DNA of 64,000 nucleotides. Origin: Diplonema papillatum. Taxonomy: Eukaryota; Euglenozoa; Diplonemea; Diplonemida; Diplonemidae. The translations under genes and the position numbers were made by a program. This document shows, in pieces, positions 30,322 to 41,290 of this stretch. Below the pieces are notes generated by a model. That model had not been told where the DNA came from. It saw only the letters and a program-made list of their open reading frames with translations, and did no database searches. The stretch covers positions 186,001 through 250,000 of the forward strand of contig JAPJBO010000006.1 of NCBI GenBank assembly GCA_030068145.1, in the 5' to 3' direction. Numbering within the stretch: position 1 is the stretch's first letter; every line of letters begins with the position of its first letter.

Positions 30322-32141
30322 GCCTCCCTTTGGAACCGGTTTTCCCATACAGGCCGCCGAAGAGAGCTCCTCGTAACCCCCTGTCCAAGTGCTATCCTGG
30401 ACCCGATGCTTTGTCGCAGGATGTACCCCCCCCGGCGTTTTTGGAAGCGATCCGGCACCATGGGGGCATCGGCGATGCCCCGCCGTCGGATTTTACGCCT
30501 TTCGTCACCGTCGCCTACGGGGGCGACCTCATCGTCAACGAGCTTGCCGCTCCTCCGGCGCAGCGCAGCTCGGAGGGGTATTTAGCGCCCATCACGTCCT
30601 CCTTCATGGATCTCGACAGGCTCCTTGCCATGGATACACACGGCCTACTCGGAGGCGTGTTGGACGTTATCAGGTCGCGTGAGTCTTTCGAGTCCGCGCT
30701 AGTCCGCGACGCCTCCTCTTGGCACTCAGAGGCCATAGCGCGCGGGACCTCGAGGCGGATGTTACACCACCTTCCGGACCTGCTGAAGTACGGTGTCGCG
30801 GAGGTAGCACACGAGCATCCGAGAGTCGTGCTCCCCGCATTCACGGTTCCCAAGAAGAGCGGGGGGGAGAGGTTCGTATGCGATGGACGAAAGCTGAACG
30901 CTGTCATGCCCCGACCGCCTCCGATGCTCCTGCCCTCCATGCCCGACGTGATCGATCGGGTGCTAAGCTCGGCGGTCGTCTACCTGGCGGATGCGAAGAG
31001 CTACTTCTACCAGTTCGAACTGGATGAGGGCGTCCGCGGGTATTTCGGCATGAACCTTGCGGGCCCACGTGGGAGTTTCGTCAGAGCCCGTTTAAGGGCG
31101 ATGTGCATGGGCTGGAGCTGGGCTCCGGCGATAGCACAGAGAGCTTCTCGCGTCATCCTGCCGGAGACTGACGGTCTCCCGTGGGTTGACAATTTCATCA
31201 TCGTGGGCGATTCTTTGGCCGAGGCGGAAGAGAAGTTCACACGTTTCGCCCGGCGATGTCGTGAGGTGAACTGCGTCCTCAACGACGACGAAGGCCAGTA
31301 CGGGATCCCCCTCACGCAGTTCGACCTTTTGGGGCTGCGGTTCGATCTGGCCAGCAGCCCACCTCGGTACAGTATGGCCACTGCTTGGGTTGAAAAGCTG
31401 CTGCGGTCTTCCGAACTCGCCGTTTTCCGGGGCGGAGCCGTTTCTCCCCGGGCGTTCTACAGGCTGTTCGGCGCTCTGGTGTGGTTCGCGTACACAACGC
31501 GTTTTCCCTTGGCGTACGCCCGGTGCGCTCTTTCGTTCGTGCAGAGACTCTCCTCACGACTGTCGGTGGGAGGTCTGCAGGCATGGGACGTGCCGGTGAA
31601 CGTTCCGGCGTCGACAGCCCGCGAAGTTGAAAGCCTCACGGCGACCATCGGGGAGAACCGGTGGGTCACGCGAGTGGGCACGCGCGGGGGGCAGTCGATC
31701 CGACTATGGTCCGACGCCTCCTCAAAAGAATGGGCGGCGCTGCTCGAGGGTGAGCCCGAACGGGTGTCACAGGGCATTTTCTTTGGTCACTTCGCAGAAA
31801 AGCACATTTTTTTGAAAGAGCTTTTCGCAGTGTTGAAAGGCCTCGAGCTAGCCGTTAGAGCACACCGAGGAGTGTCCGTAGAGCTGATGGTAGACAACCT
31901 ACCGGCGGTTCATTGCCTGAACAAGGGCCACTCAAAGAATTACGCGGCGAACATAATACTGTCGCGCATTTTTGATCTGGCCCGAGAGTACGGACTTGAG
32001 CTCACGGCTACGTGGGTGCCGACCCACGAACAGAGGGCGGACGAGTACACCCGGGGTACCCAGGCGAAAGAGAACGCGACGCCTGGAGGGTGGTTACCGA
32101 AGGAGGAAGATCTCTCGCCTCCTCCGGATCTGACTACTTGA
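30318..32141 (+). CDS. reverse transcriptase-RNase H of the YR retrotransposon
   Basis: 607 residues if read from the GTG at 30318, overlapping the recombinase stop; the first in-frame ATG is 30606. Polymerase motif A is YLADAKSYFYQFEL (Asp225), motif B is MCMGWSWAPAIAQR and motif C is LPWVDNFIIVG, with Asp291 followed by Asn292 where most RTs have a second Asp. RNase H follows: LWSDASSKEW (Asp466), LKELFAVLKGLE, LMVDNLPAVHCLNKGHSKN and WVPTHEQRADEYTRG. No methyltransferase or integrase follows. The frame is -1 relative to the recombinase. RNase H motif spacing matches the relic at 24056. Confidence 0.92.
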   Translation: MSLPLEPVFPYRPPKRAPRNPLSKCYPGPDALSQDVPPPAFLEAIRHHGGIGDAPPSDFTPFVTVAYGGDLIVNELAAPPAQRSSEGYLAPITSSFMDLDRLLAMDTHGLLGGVLDVIRSRESFESALVRDASSWHSEAIARGTSRRMLHHLPDLLKYGVAEVAHEHPRVVLPAFTVPKKSGGERFVCDGRKLNAVMPRPPPMLLPSMPDVIDRVLSSAVVYLADAKSYFYQFELDEGVRGYFGMNLAGPRGSFVRARLRAMCMGWSWAPAIAQRASRVILPETDGLPWVDNFIIVGDSLAEAEEKFTRFARRCREVNCVLNDDEGQYGIPLTQFDLLGLRFDLASSPPRYSMATAWVEKLLRSSELAVFRGGAVSPRAFYRLFGALVWFAYTTRFPLAYARCALSFVQRLSSRLSVGGLQAWDVPVNVPASTAREVESLTATIGENRWVTRVGTRGGQSIRLWSDASSKEWAALLEGEPERVSQGIFFGHFAEKHIFLKELFAVLKGLELAVRAHRGVSVELMVDNLPAVHCLNKGHSKNYAANIILSRIFDLAREYGLELTATWVPTHEQRADEYTRGTQAKENATPGGWLPKEEDLSPPPDLTT

Positions 32142-32173
32142 AAGGCCACTGCGTGGTCCCTGGGGGTCCTGGA

Positions 32174-32280
32174 TGGTGTAAGCGAAGAACAAATCAGATT
32201 GTGTTTGTATTGTATTTGCCCCTTACCTCTATATTTCCCCCCTTCCATTCGGAGTCGAAGCAGCTACGTCGAGTATTTTT
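32174..32280 (+). repeat. split direct repeat B1
   Basis: 107 bp beginning with the 20-bp A/B core and ending gtcgagtattttt, directly joined to A2. Differs from B2 only inside the core. Confidence 0.92.
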
Positions 32281-32486
32281 ACATAAGCGCCAGCTTGAAA
32301 GGAAATGCTCGACGATGCTGCCCGACAAAGAACAGAAGGGATCCCAAGTGCTGTAACTACCGAACCACGTGTTGAACGGACGTGAGGTCATGCGGGTCTA
32401 CCCCTACACGACAAATCACACAAACACAACAGGTCAAAAAATCCTGAGTGAGAAAACAACACACGGTGGTGTAAGCGAAAAACAAA
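32281..32486 (+). repeat. split direct repeat A2
   Basis: 206 bp, identical to A1 except for one base in the shared core. Its last 20 bases are also the first 20 of B2. Confidence 0.92.
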
Positions 32487-32573
32487 TCAGATTGTGTTTG
32501 TATTGTATTTGCCCCTTACCTCTATATTTCCCCCCTTCCATTCGGAGTCGAAGCAGCTACGTCGAGTATTTTT
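32467..32573 (+). repeat. split direct repeat B2 and right end of the element
   Basis: 107-bp copy of B1. It ends in a T run that continues into flanking tttttttcaagatgtg. The left flank of A1 (tcaagatctttttttttac) is also a T run next to caagat, so the target looks like a T-rich site. Confidence 0.9.
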
Positions 32574-32654
32574 TTTTTTTCAAGATGTGAAAAAAAATGG
32601 GCAAATCCAACAACTTCTGAAAAGGAGTTTGTCAATCCATGTTTCATGTTTGGT

Positions 32655-32845
32655 AATAATAAAAAAAGTTCCGGGTAGCCGAACAGTAGCAGGATCAAAT
32701 AGTGATAGTGTTTTTAGACAACCAGACGTGTGTCTGAATAACAGTTATTATTCGATTTGTCGAATAATAAAAAAAGTTCCGGGTAGCCGAACAGTAGCAG
32801 GATCAAATAGTGGTAGTGTTTTTAGACAACCAGACGTGTGTCTAA
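32655..32845. repeat. 108-bp tandem duplication (1.8 copies)
   Basis: aataataaaaaaagttccgg starts at 32655 and again at 32763; both continue through gccgaacagtagcaggatca and agacaaccagacgtgtgtct. The second copy is cut off by the TIR element starting at about 32848. Confidence 0.9.
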
Positions 32846-32847
32846 AT

Positions 32848-35369
32848 ACACGGTGCACTAGTCAAGGACTTTTTTGACTTTGACTAGTGGTTTTACTAGT
32901 CAAAATTTTGACTCGTAAAATGACTAGTGCCACTAGTAAAAATGACTAGTGCACTAGTAAAAATGACTAGTGATTTAGACAAAATCCACCTAACCTGGAC
33001 CCAAGTCCTGGGTGTTTTGAGAGTTTTCGAGGGGTTCCACGGCACTACCGTGACCACCGGTGCCCAGACACCACAAACCACCTGGGCAACCCCAGTTTTC
33101 GCGAGACAGGCCGAGTTGCGAGGGTTTTGGTTGGTTTCTTGGGAAAGTCCCTGGCTTAGCAAACATAGTGCAAACGACAGTGCTATCCCTGCACGGTGAG
33201 GTCAGAGACATGTCGTGACAGGTTTCAGACACTGGAATAATGCGGGCTTCCGACCACATTCAAACTCTGGTCCGTAGATTCGGTTTGTCGTTCATAGCGC
33301 TCCTATCGCCTTGGCATCGCACCGGACACAGTGCATTTACAGTAGTGGGTTCCCTAAAACCCACGATTCTTGCCGAGCTTCCCAACATGAATGTGCAACA
33401 GGTGCTGGCTTTGTCCGCCTGTGAACTGTTTGCATGCAAGGCTTTGTGTTGCGCACATTCCACAAATAGTGTCGTTGCTCACTGCTATGTGCTCCGCTTT
33501 CTAGTGTTGGAGGCACTCTCCCATTGCGTGCTTCCTCTTTCACGCCGCCGCGGAAAACCAGTCTTGTAGCCTGTGGCGCGCGCGTTGTGTGCCAGTCAAC
33601 ACGTCGTGGTGCTTTGTCCAGGCATTTCGAATGCCTGGAAGTCACGTTTCTTTGTAGTTTCGGGACGTGCTAACGACCATTGAGCCCACCGATCAACTGC
33701 TCAAAGCTTTCGTCGGGTGGGACACCAGCAGGTTCTGGTTTCTACTCGTCGGGTCTACCGCACAGTAAGGTGAATCGCGTAGCCGGTGTACTATTTGTGA
33801 AAGCAGCTTCTTTCGCATCTTCGGTTGTTCACAACGACAATAAAAATCACCGCCTCGGATTAGCTTGAATTCACAACGCACTGTCTATCGGGCATTGAGA
33901 GCTACTAGTAGTAAGTGCGGAAGAGCATGAGGCAGGCAAGCTGTATAACGCTCCCAGTAGGCAACAAGTTCCCAGAAACTCCCCGTCCTCAGCTGTGGTG
34001 CTGCTTGCCTTCATGGCACTTGCACTTTCTAGAACTCAATACTCAGCCCGGTTCCTGTGGGGGAAGAGTCGGGGTGGCCCACCAAAAAAGCGACCACAGT
34101 TCTGCATGTTCAGCCGCAAAACACAAACCGACGAGTAATCGTAACTTATTCCTGCAGAACTGGCTTTGTTGAATGATGCTCGTGACAGACAACTGACCCC
34201 CAGCTTTCGTCTATCGCACAGTAAGGAATCGCGTTGGGAACCGCATTCGGAAAAATATTGGACCGGAACTTCTTTGGACCGGAATCTTTTTGGACTTTTT
34301 AGAGTTAAAGTTTTGGGCTTTTGGAGGTTCTGAAAGTTTTGGACTTTTCCCTGGGGTTTTCAGTTTTTGGCGGTATTTTGAAGTCTGACCGAAGCAGCTT
34401 TTGCACTGATTCATGTTTCCGTTACACCAATGATGGGACCGGCAGATTGTGCGAACATTCCAAAGCTTCCCGAATTCCGGGCCGCAAACGCGTCCAAATT
34501 GGTTCAGGTTACCTTTATTTCTGTTCGTCCTTAAAACTCGTGGTTGCATGATCATGACTATGGGCGTAGCCTGGGTCGCGTAGACAAGCAGCTCGGGTGA
34601 GCATGGCGGGGCGACTCATGAGATTGCCCCCGTCGCCGACCACGTGCCGGAACACGACGTCCGGGACTGGCTATACTGATCAACTCCTTGAACGCCAGCA
34701 GCCCGCTGTCGTCGGCATCCACCGTCAAAAACGCGCGTGACCGCCACTCGGCGGCCAGGACGTCGCCTTCACTCAGCGACGCTCGCTTCACTGCGAGCTC
34801 GCCGAGGTCGAGTCCTTCCGCGGGCATGCCGCCGGCCCTGCTCAGTATGGCCCGGCGACGCCGCGTGCCGACTACGCTCAGCGACTCGCCACCTTCTGCG
34901 TCTGGCTAAAGTAGCGACCTCCAAGTTGTAGGGCGCTGTTAACGGACTTGGGCGCGCCCTTGACTGTAGGCACCACATGTATCATATCTTATCGTATTCT
35001 TGGATTCTAAACTTCCCTGTGGGCGTGAACCCTACTGTAAAATATTTGGACCGGAACTTTTTTGGACTTTTGGGGGTTTTGAAAAGTACTTCGACTTTTT
35101 CCCGGTCCAACATTATTCCGAACACGGTTGTAAGCGCAACGGTAGGGTACAGTTGTGCCGTGGGACCCTCTGAAATCTACAAAATAGCCCAGATTTCGGT
35201 TCGGAACAGGTGGATTTCTACTAGGACACTAGTCATTTTGACTTGTGCACTAGTCATTTTTACTAGTGTTTTTACTAGTGCACTAGTCATTTTTACTAGT
35301 GCACTAGTCATGCTTTTTCACTAGTAAAATGACTAGTCAAAACACCTTTTTCACTTTTACTAGTGCACC
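32848..35369. mobile_element. non-coding TIR element with CACTAGT-rich ends, copy 1
   Basis: The left end starts acacggtgcactagtcaagg; the right end finishes acttttactagtgcaccgtg. Both ends are crowded with palindromic ACTAGTGCACTAGT units spaced by short A or T runs (left 32848-32985, right 35225-35369). The interior has no transposase-like frame. AAATA precedes CACGGTG and follows CACCGTG, a possible 5-bp target duplication, although the right flank is also part of a dispersed repeat (compare 61979). Compared with copy 2 it has about 365 extra bases at 33342-33707. Confidence 0.8.
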
Positions 35370-35398
35370 GTGAAATAGCCTGAGGGGGGGGGCTGATG

Positions 35399-36119
35399 GA
35401 TGCATCGGGTTTGCGTTTAGTCGCTCTCGGAGTATGCGGTTCCTCTGATGCTCGAGGGTCCCCCGTGCAAACCTGCCGATATTGTCAAGATCCCTGCTTG
35501 GGCAAAGCCTCCGTGCCGAAGCGTGTCGGGAAGTGGCAGGCATGCTCGGACCGACTGGAAGTATTCGCAACAGTCAGGTGGCCGCTTCTGCCCAGGGTTC
35601 GTCGCCATTGTAGAGTGTGTTTCACTGCTGTGAATTTGGCACGACACCACTCACAGTGCGTCTCTCTTGCCTCCGTTTCTTCTCATTTTGTAGACGCTTT
35701 TCCTCGGCAGCTGTCAACTAGCTCAACAAAAGTCTCAGGGTAGAGGGGCTGGACAGTGCGTACAGTTCCAGTTGGGTGCGCACTGCTCCTCTCATCCTTT
35801 TTCAACGGCGCGGCTGTATATCCGGGGAGATGATTCCCATCAAGGCTCCCATCAACCCTGCCCAACTCAGTCCGAGGGGAAGTGCACCTCGACCAAACCT
35901 CCCCAGTTTTCGATCTCGCAATTTTTCACGCAAAACCCATATAAATCACTGTTTTGGACTGAAAAACACCTGAATTCACTTGTAAAATTTACAAGTGCAC
36001 AAGTAAAATTTACTAGTGCACTTGTAAATTTTACTAGTAAAAGTGTAAATTTTACTAGTAAAAATTTTTACTAGTAAATTTACTAGTAAAAGGGTCATTT
36101 TACAAGTTTACTACTGCAC
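35399..36119. mobile_element. insertion of about 720 bp in a dispersed repeat, ACTAGT-rich right end
   Basis: The uninterrupted sequence at 61979-62046 (aatagcctgaggg, ctgatggatgga, gatggttcttaacaagatgc) is present here as two halves: 35370-35404 and 36120-36155. The 720 bases between therefore look like an insertion, flanked by TGGATG on each side (the site is a GGAT microsatellite, so the exact edge is uncertain). The right part (35970-36110) is full of ACTAGTAAA and ACAAGTGCAC motifs and ends gcaccgtg, like the CACTAGT family. No coding capacity. Confidence 0.6.
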
Positions 36120-38445
36120 CGTGTGGATGGATGGTTCTTAACAAGATGCCTGGGGGGAGGGGGGGTCCCTTGCAAAGTCGTTGGGGGCCCTCAGGGTAGT
36201 GTCAGCACTCATGGTGCACTAGTCAAGGACTTTTTTGACTTTGACTAGTGGTTTTACTAGTCAAAATTTTGACTAGTAAAATGACTAGTGCCACTAGTAA
36301 AAATGACTAGTGCACTAGTAAAAATGACTAGTGCACTAGTAAAAATGACTAGTGATTTAGACAAAATCCACCTAACCTGGACCCAAATCCTGGGTGTTTC
36401 GAGAGTTTTCGAGGGGTTTTACGGCACTACCGTGATCACCGGTGCCCAGACACCACAAACCACCTGGGCAACCCCAGTTTTCGCGAGAGACAGGCAGAGT
36501 TGCAAGGTTTTTTGGTTGGTTTCTTGGAAAGTTCCTGAGCTTGTATGGCTTAGCAAACATAGTGCAAACGACAGTGCTATCCCTACGGTGAGGTCAGAGA
36601 CATGTCGTGACAGGTCTCAGACACTGGATAATGCGGGCTTCCGACCACATTCAAACTCTCGTCCGTAGATTCGGCTTGTCGCTCATGGCGCTCCTATCGC
36701 CTTGGCATCGCACCGGACACAGTGCATTTACAGTAGTTCGTGGGTTTTCGTCGGGTGGGACACCAGCAGGTTCTGGTTTCTACTCGTCGGGTCTACCGCA
36801 CGGTGAATCGCGTAGCCGGTGTACTTTTTGTGGAAACAGCATCTTTCGGTTGTTCACATACGACGATATAAATCACCGCCTCGGAGCAGCTTGAACTCAC
36901 AACGCACTGTCTATCGGGCATTGGGAGCTACTAGTAGTATGTGCGGAAGAGCATGAGGCAGGCAAGCTGTATAACACTCCTAGTAGGCAACAAATTCCCA
37001 GAAACTCCCCGTACTCAGCCGTGGTGCTCGCCTGCCTTCATGGCACTTGCACTTTACAGAACTCAATACTCAGCCCGGTTCCTGTGGGGGAAGAGTGGGG
37101 GTGGGTGGCCCACCAAAAAAGCGACCACAGTTCTGCATGTTCAGCCGCAAAACACAAACCGACGAGTAATCGTGACTTATTCCTGCAGAACTGGCTTTGT
37201 TGAATGACGCTCGTGGCAGACAACTGACCCCCAGCTTTCGTCTATCGCACAGTAAGGAATCGCGTTGGGAACTGCGTTCGGAAAAAATATTTGGACCGGA
37301 ATTTCTTTTTGGACTTTTTGGAGGTTCTGAAAGTTTTGGACTTTTCCATGGGATTTTCACTTTTTGGCGGTATTTTGAAGTCTGACCCAAGCAGCTTTTG
37401 CACTCGTTTCGTGTTTCCGTTACACAAATGATGGAACCGGCAGAATGTACGAACATTTCAAAGCTTCCCGAATTCCGGGCCGAAATTCCGCGTCCAAATT
37501 GGTTCAGGTTACCTTTAGTTTCTGTTTGTCCTTAAAACCTGTGGTGCACGATCATGACTATGGGCATAGCCTGGGTCGCGTAGACAAGCAGCTCGGGTGA
37601 GCATGGCGGGGGCGACTCATGAGATTGCCCCCGTCGCCGACCACGTGCCGAAACACGACGTCCGGGACCGGCTATACTTGATCAACTCCTTGAACGTCAG
37701 CAGCCCGCTGTCGTCGGCATCCACCGCGTCAAAAACGCGCGTGTCCGCCACTCGGCGGCCAGGACGTCGTCTTCACTCAGCAACGCTCGCTTCACTGCGA
37801 GCTCGCCGAGGTCGAGTCCTTCCGCGGCTTGCCGCTGGCCCTGCTCCGTAAGGCCCGGCGATGCCGCGTGCCGACTACGCTCAGCGACTCGCCACCTTGA
37901 GTCTGGCTAAAGTAGCACCTTCTCCAAGTTGTAGGGCGCTGTTGACGGACTTGGGCGCGCCCTTGACTGTAGACACCACATGTATCATATCCTATCGTAT
38001 TCCCGGATTCTAAACTTCCATATGGGCGTGAACCCTACTGTAAAATACTTGGACCGGAACCTTTTTGGACTTTTGGCCCAAGTTTTGGGGGTTTGAAAAG
38101 TATTTCGACCTTTTCCCGGTCCAACATTATTCCGAACACGGTAGCAAGCGCAACGGTAGGGTACAGTTGTGCGGTGGGACCCTCTGAAATTTACAAACCA
38201 GCCCAGATTTCGGTTCGGAACAGGTGGATTTCTACTAGGACACTAGTCATTTTGACTAGTGCACTAGTCATTTTTACTAGTGCACTAGTCATTTTTACTA
38301 GTGTTTTTACTAGGGGACGCCGGATTATTACCCGGGCGGGCCAACTGCCCACTACTTTCGCCAAAATTTTGGTGGGTGGGTCCCCCCCCCCCCCCTCTGG
38401 TGGGAATATTTTTTCCCCAAAACTGTATGAAGATTTTCCGACGGA

Positions 38446-41290
38446 AACCCACTGCTACATCAATGTAATGGGCCGAATTTCACAGAAACCCACTGTTACA
38501 TCAATGTAATGGCCCAAATCTGACCGAAAACCACTGTTACATCGATGTAACGGGCAGAATTTGACGGAAAACACTGTTACATCAATGTAATGGGCCGAAT
38601 TTGACCGAAAACCACTGTTACATCAATGTAATGGCCCAAATCTGACGGAAAACCACTGTTACATCGATGTAATGGGCAGAATCTGACGGAAAACCACTGT
38701 TACATCAATGTAATGGGCCAAATTTGACGGAAAACCACTGTTACATCAATGTAGTGGGCCAAATCGGCTAAAATGACCAAAATCCGGATTTTTCGAAAAG
38801 TGGGCACGAAAACCGAAAAAAGTCTACTTGCGGGGTTCGAACCCGGGACGTTAGAGCTTGGTACCCAGGGTACTACTGCATCAACCACAGGAGCTCTGGC
38901 AAAAAAAAAAACTTTTTTTTTTTTTTGCATGAGGCACCACTTTCTTTTGGCGGCTCCGGAGAGCCGCGTTCCAGTTTTCGGGCAGGCTTTACGGGCCTCT
39001 TCGGGCCGGAAGGCATGCCAGACAGATTACATCAATGTAATGGCCCAAATCTGACGGAAAACCACTGTTACATCAATGTAATGGGCCAAATCTGACGGAA
39101 AACCACTGTTACATCGATGTAATGGGCAGAATTTGACGGAAAACCACTGTTACATCGATGTAATGGGCAGAATTTGACGGAAAACCACTGTTACATCGAT
39201 GTAATGGGCAGAATTTGACGGAAAACCACTGTTACATCAATGTAATGGCCCAAATCTGACCGAAAACCACTGTTACATCGATGTAATGGGCAGAATTTGA
39301 CGGAAAACCACTGTTACATCAATGTAATGGCCCAAATCTGACCGAAAACCACTGTTACATCAATGTAATGGCCAAATTTGACGGAAAACCACTGTTACAT
39401 CAATGTAATGGCCCAAATTTGACCGAAAACCACTGTTACATCAATGTAATGGCCCAAATTTGACCGAAAACCACTGTTACATCAATGTAATGGCCCAAAT
39501 TTGACCGAAAACCACTGTTACATCGATGTAATGGGCAGAATTTGACGGAAAATCACTGTTACATCGATGTAATGGGCAGAATTTGACGGAAAACCACTGT
39601 TACATCGATGTAATGGGCAGAATTTGACGGAAAACCACTGTTACATCAATGTAATGGCCAAAATCTGACCGAAAACCACTGTTACATCGATGTAATGGGC
39701 AGAATTTGACGGAAAACCACTGTTACATCAATGTAATGGCCCAAATCTGACCGAAAACCACTGTTACATCAATGTAATGGGCCAAAATTGACCGAAAACC
39801 ACTGTTACATCAATGTAATGGCCCAAATTTGACGGAAAACCACTGTTACATCAATGTAATGGCCCAAATCTGACGGAAAACCACTGTTACATCGATGTAA
39901 TGGGCAGAATTTGACGGAAAACCACTGTTACATCGATGTAATGGGCAGAATTTGACGGAAAACCACTGTTACATCGATGTAATGGGCAGAATTTGACGGA
40001 AAACCACTGTTACATCAATGTAATGGCCCAAATCTGACCGAAAACCACTGTTACATCAATGTAATGGCCCAAATCTGACGGAAAACCACTGTTACATCAA
40101 TGTAATGGCCAAATCTGACGGAAAACCACTGTTACATCAATGTAATGGGCAGAATCTGACGGAAAACCACTGTTACATCAATGTAATGGCCGAATTTGAC
40201 CGAAAACCACTGTTACATCAATGTAATGGCCCAATTTGACGGAAAACCACTGTTACATCGATGTAATGGCCAAATCTGACCGAAAACCACTGTTACATCA
40301 ATGTAATGGCCCAAATCTGACCGAAAACCACTGTTACATCAATGTAATGGGCCAAATTTGACCGAAAACCACTGTTACATCAATGTAATGGCCCAAATTT
40401 GACCGAAAACCACTGTTACATCAATGTAATGGCCCAAATTTGACGGAAAACCACTGTTACATCGATGTAATGGGCCAAATTCTGCCCATTACATCGATGT
40501 AACAGTGGTTTTCCGTCAAATTCTGCCCATTACATCGATGTAACAGTGGTTTTCCGTCAAATTCTGCCCATTACATCGATGTAACAGTGGTTTTCCGTCA
40601 GATTTGGGCCATTACATTGATGTAACAGTGGTTTTCCGTCAGATTCTGCCCATTACATCGATGTAACAGTGGTTTTCCGTCAGATTTGGGCCATTACATT
40701 GATGTAACAGTGGTTTTCGGTCAAATTCGGCCCATTACATTGATGTAACAGTGGTTTTCCGTCAGATTTGGCCCATTACATCGATGTAACAGTGGTTTTC
40801 CGTCAGATTTGGGCCATTACATTGATGTAACAGTGGTTTTCGGTCAAATTCGGCCCATTACATTGATGTAACAGTGGTTTTCCGTCAGATTCTGCCCATT
40901 ACATCGATGTAACAGTGGTTTTCCGTCAGATTTGGGCCATTACATTGATGTAACAGTGGTTTTCCGTCAGATTTGGGCCATTACATTGATGTAACAGTGG
41001 TTTTCGGTCAAATTTGGCCCATTACATTGATGTAACAGTGGTTTTCGGTCAGATTTTGGCCATTACATTGATGTAACAGTGGTTTTCCGTCAAATTCTGC
41101 CCATTACATCGATGTAACAGTGGTTTTCCGTCAAATTCTGCCCATTACATCGATGTAACAGTGGTTTTCCGTCAAATTCTGCCCATTACATCGATGTAAC
41201 AGTGGTTTTCCGTCAGATTTGGGCCATTACATTGATGTAACAGTGGTTTTCCGTCAAATTCTGCCCGTTACATTGATGTAATGGCCCAAG
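38446..41290. repeat. 41-bp palindrome-bearing repeats in two opposed arrays
   Basis: The unit is ccactgttacatcgatgtaa followed by tgggcagaatttgacggaaa and one further a, exact period 41 bp. By array length I estimate about 43 units in one orientation up to about 40480 and about 20 in the opposite orientation after it. Every unit holds the palindrome TTACATCGATGTAA or its near-palindromic form TTACATCAATGTAA. The CGA form usually goes with GGGCAGAATTTGACGG and the CAA form with GGCCCAAATCTGAC, so two unit types alternate. Around 40467-40510 the arrays meet head to head. Confidence 0.95.
38765..39020 (-). repeat. SINE-like tRNA-derived insert within the foldback left arm
   Basis: This stretch breaks the 41-bp array. 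In minus orientation it carries a D-arm-like ggttgatgcagtagtac, the B box cgggttcgaacccc (plus strand 38831-38844) and the tail ttttcggttttcgtgccc also seen at 24830-24975. On the plus strand an A run and a T run follow one another (about 38900-38933). Four of five T-stem pairs form; the acceptor stem does not, so it is a tRNA derivative rather than a tRNA gene. Confidence 0.55.

Larger units (their letters stand above)
27709..32573 (+). mobile_element. complete YR retrotransposon with split direct repeats (DIRS/Ngaro/VIPER class)
   Basis: Layout: A1 (27709-27914), gag, tyrosine recombinase, RT-RNase H, B1 (32174-32280), A2 (32281-32486), B2 (32467-32573). A1 and A2 are 206 bp and differ at one base; B1 and B2 are 107 bp and differ at the same base. 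A and B share the 20-bp core tggtgtaagcgaagaacaaa, where the single difference lies (gaag in A1 and B1, gaaa at the A2/B2 joint). This A1-B1A2B2 arrangement is the hallmark of tyrosine-recombinase retrotransposons that form a circle and reinsert by recombination. There is no LTR, integrase or aspartic protease. Total length is 4,865 bp. Nearly identical repeats and intact ORFs mean a young, possibly active copy. Confidence 0.92.

Noticed and set aside
38446-41290. CRISPR-like regular array
   Set aside because: The 41-bp units are contiguous with no unique spacers, occur in two opposed arrays and sit inside a eukaryotic transposon.
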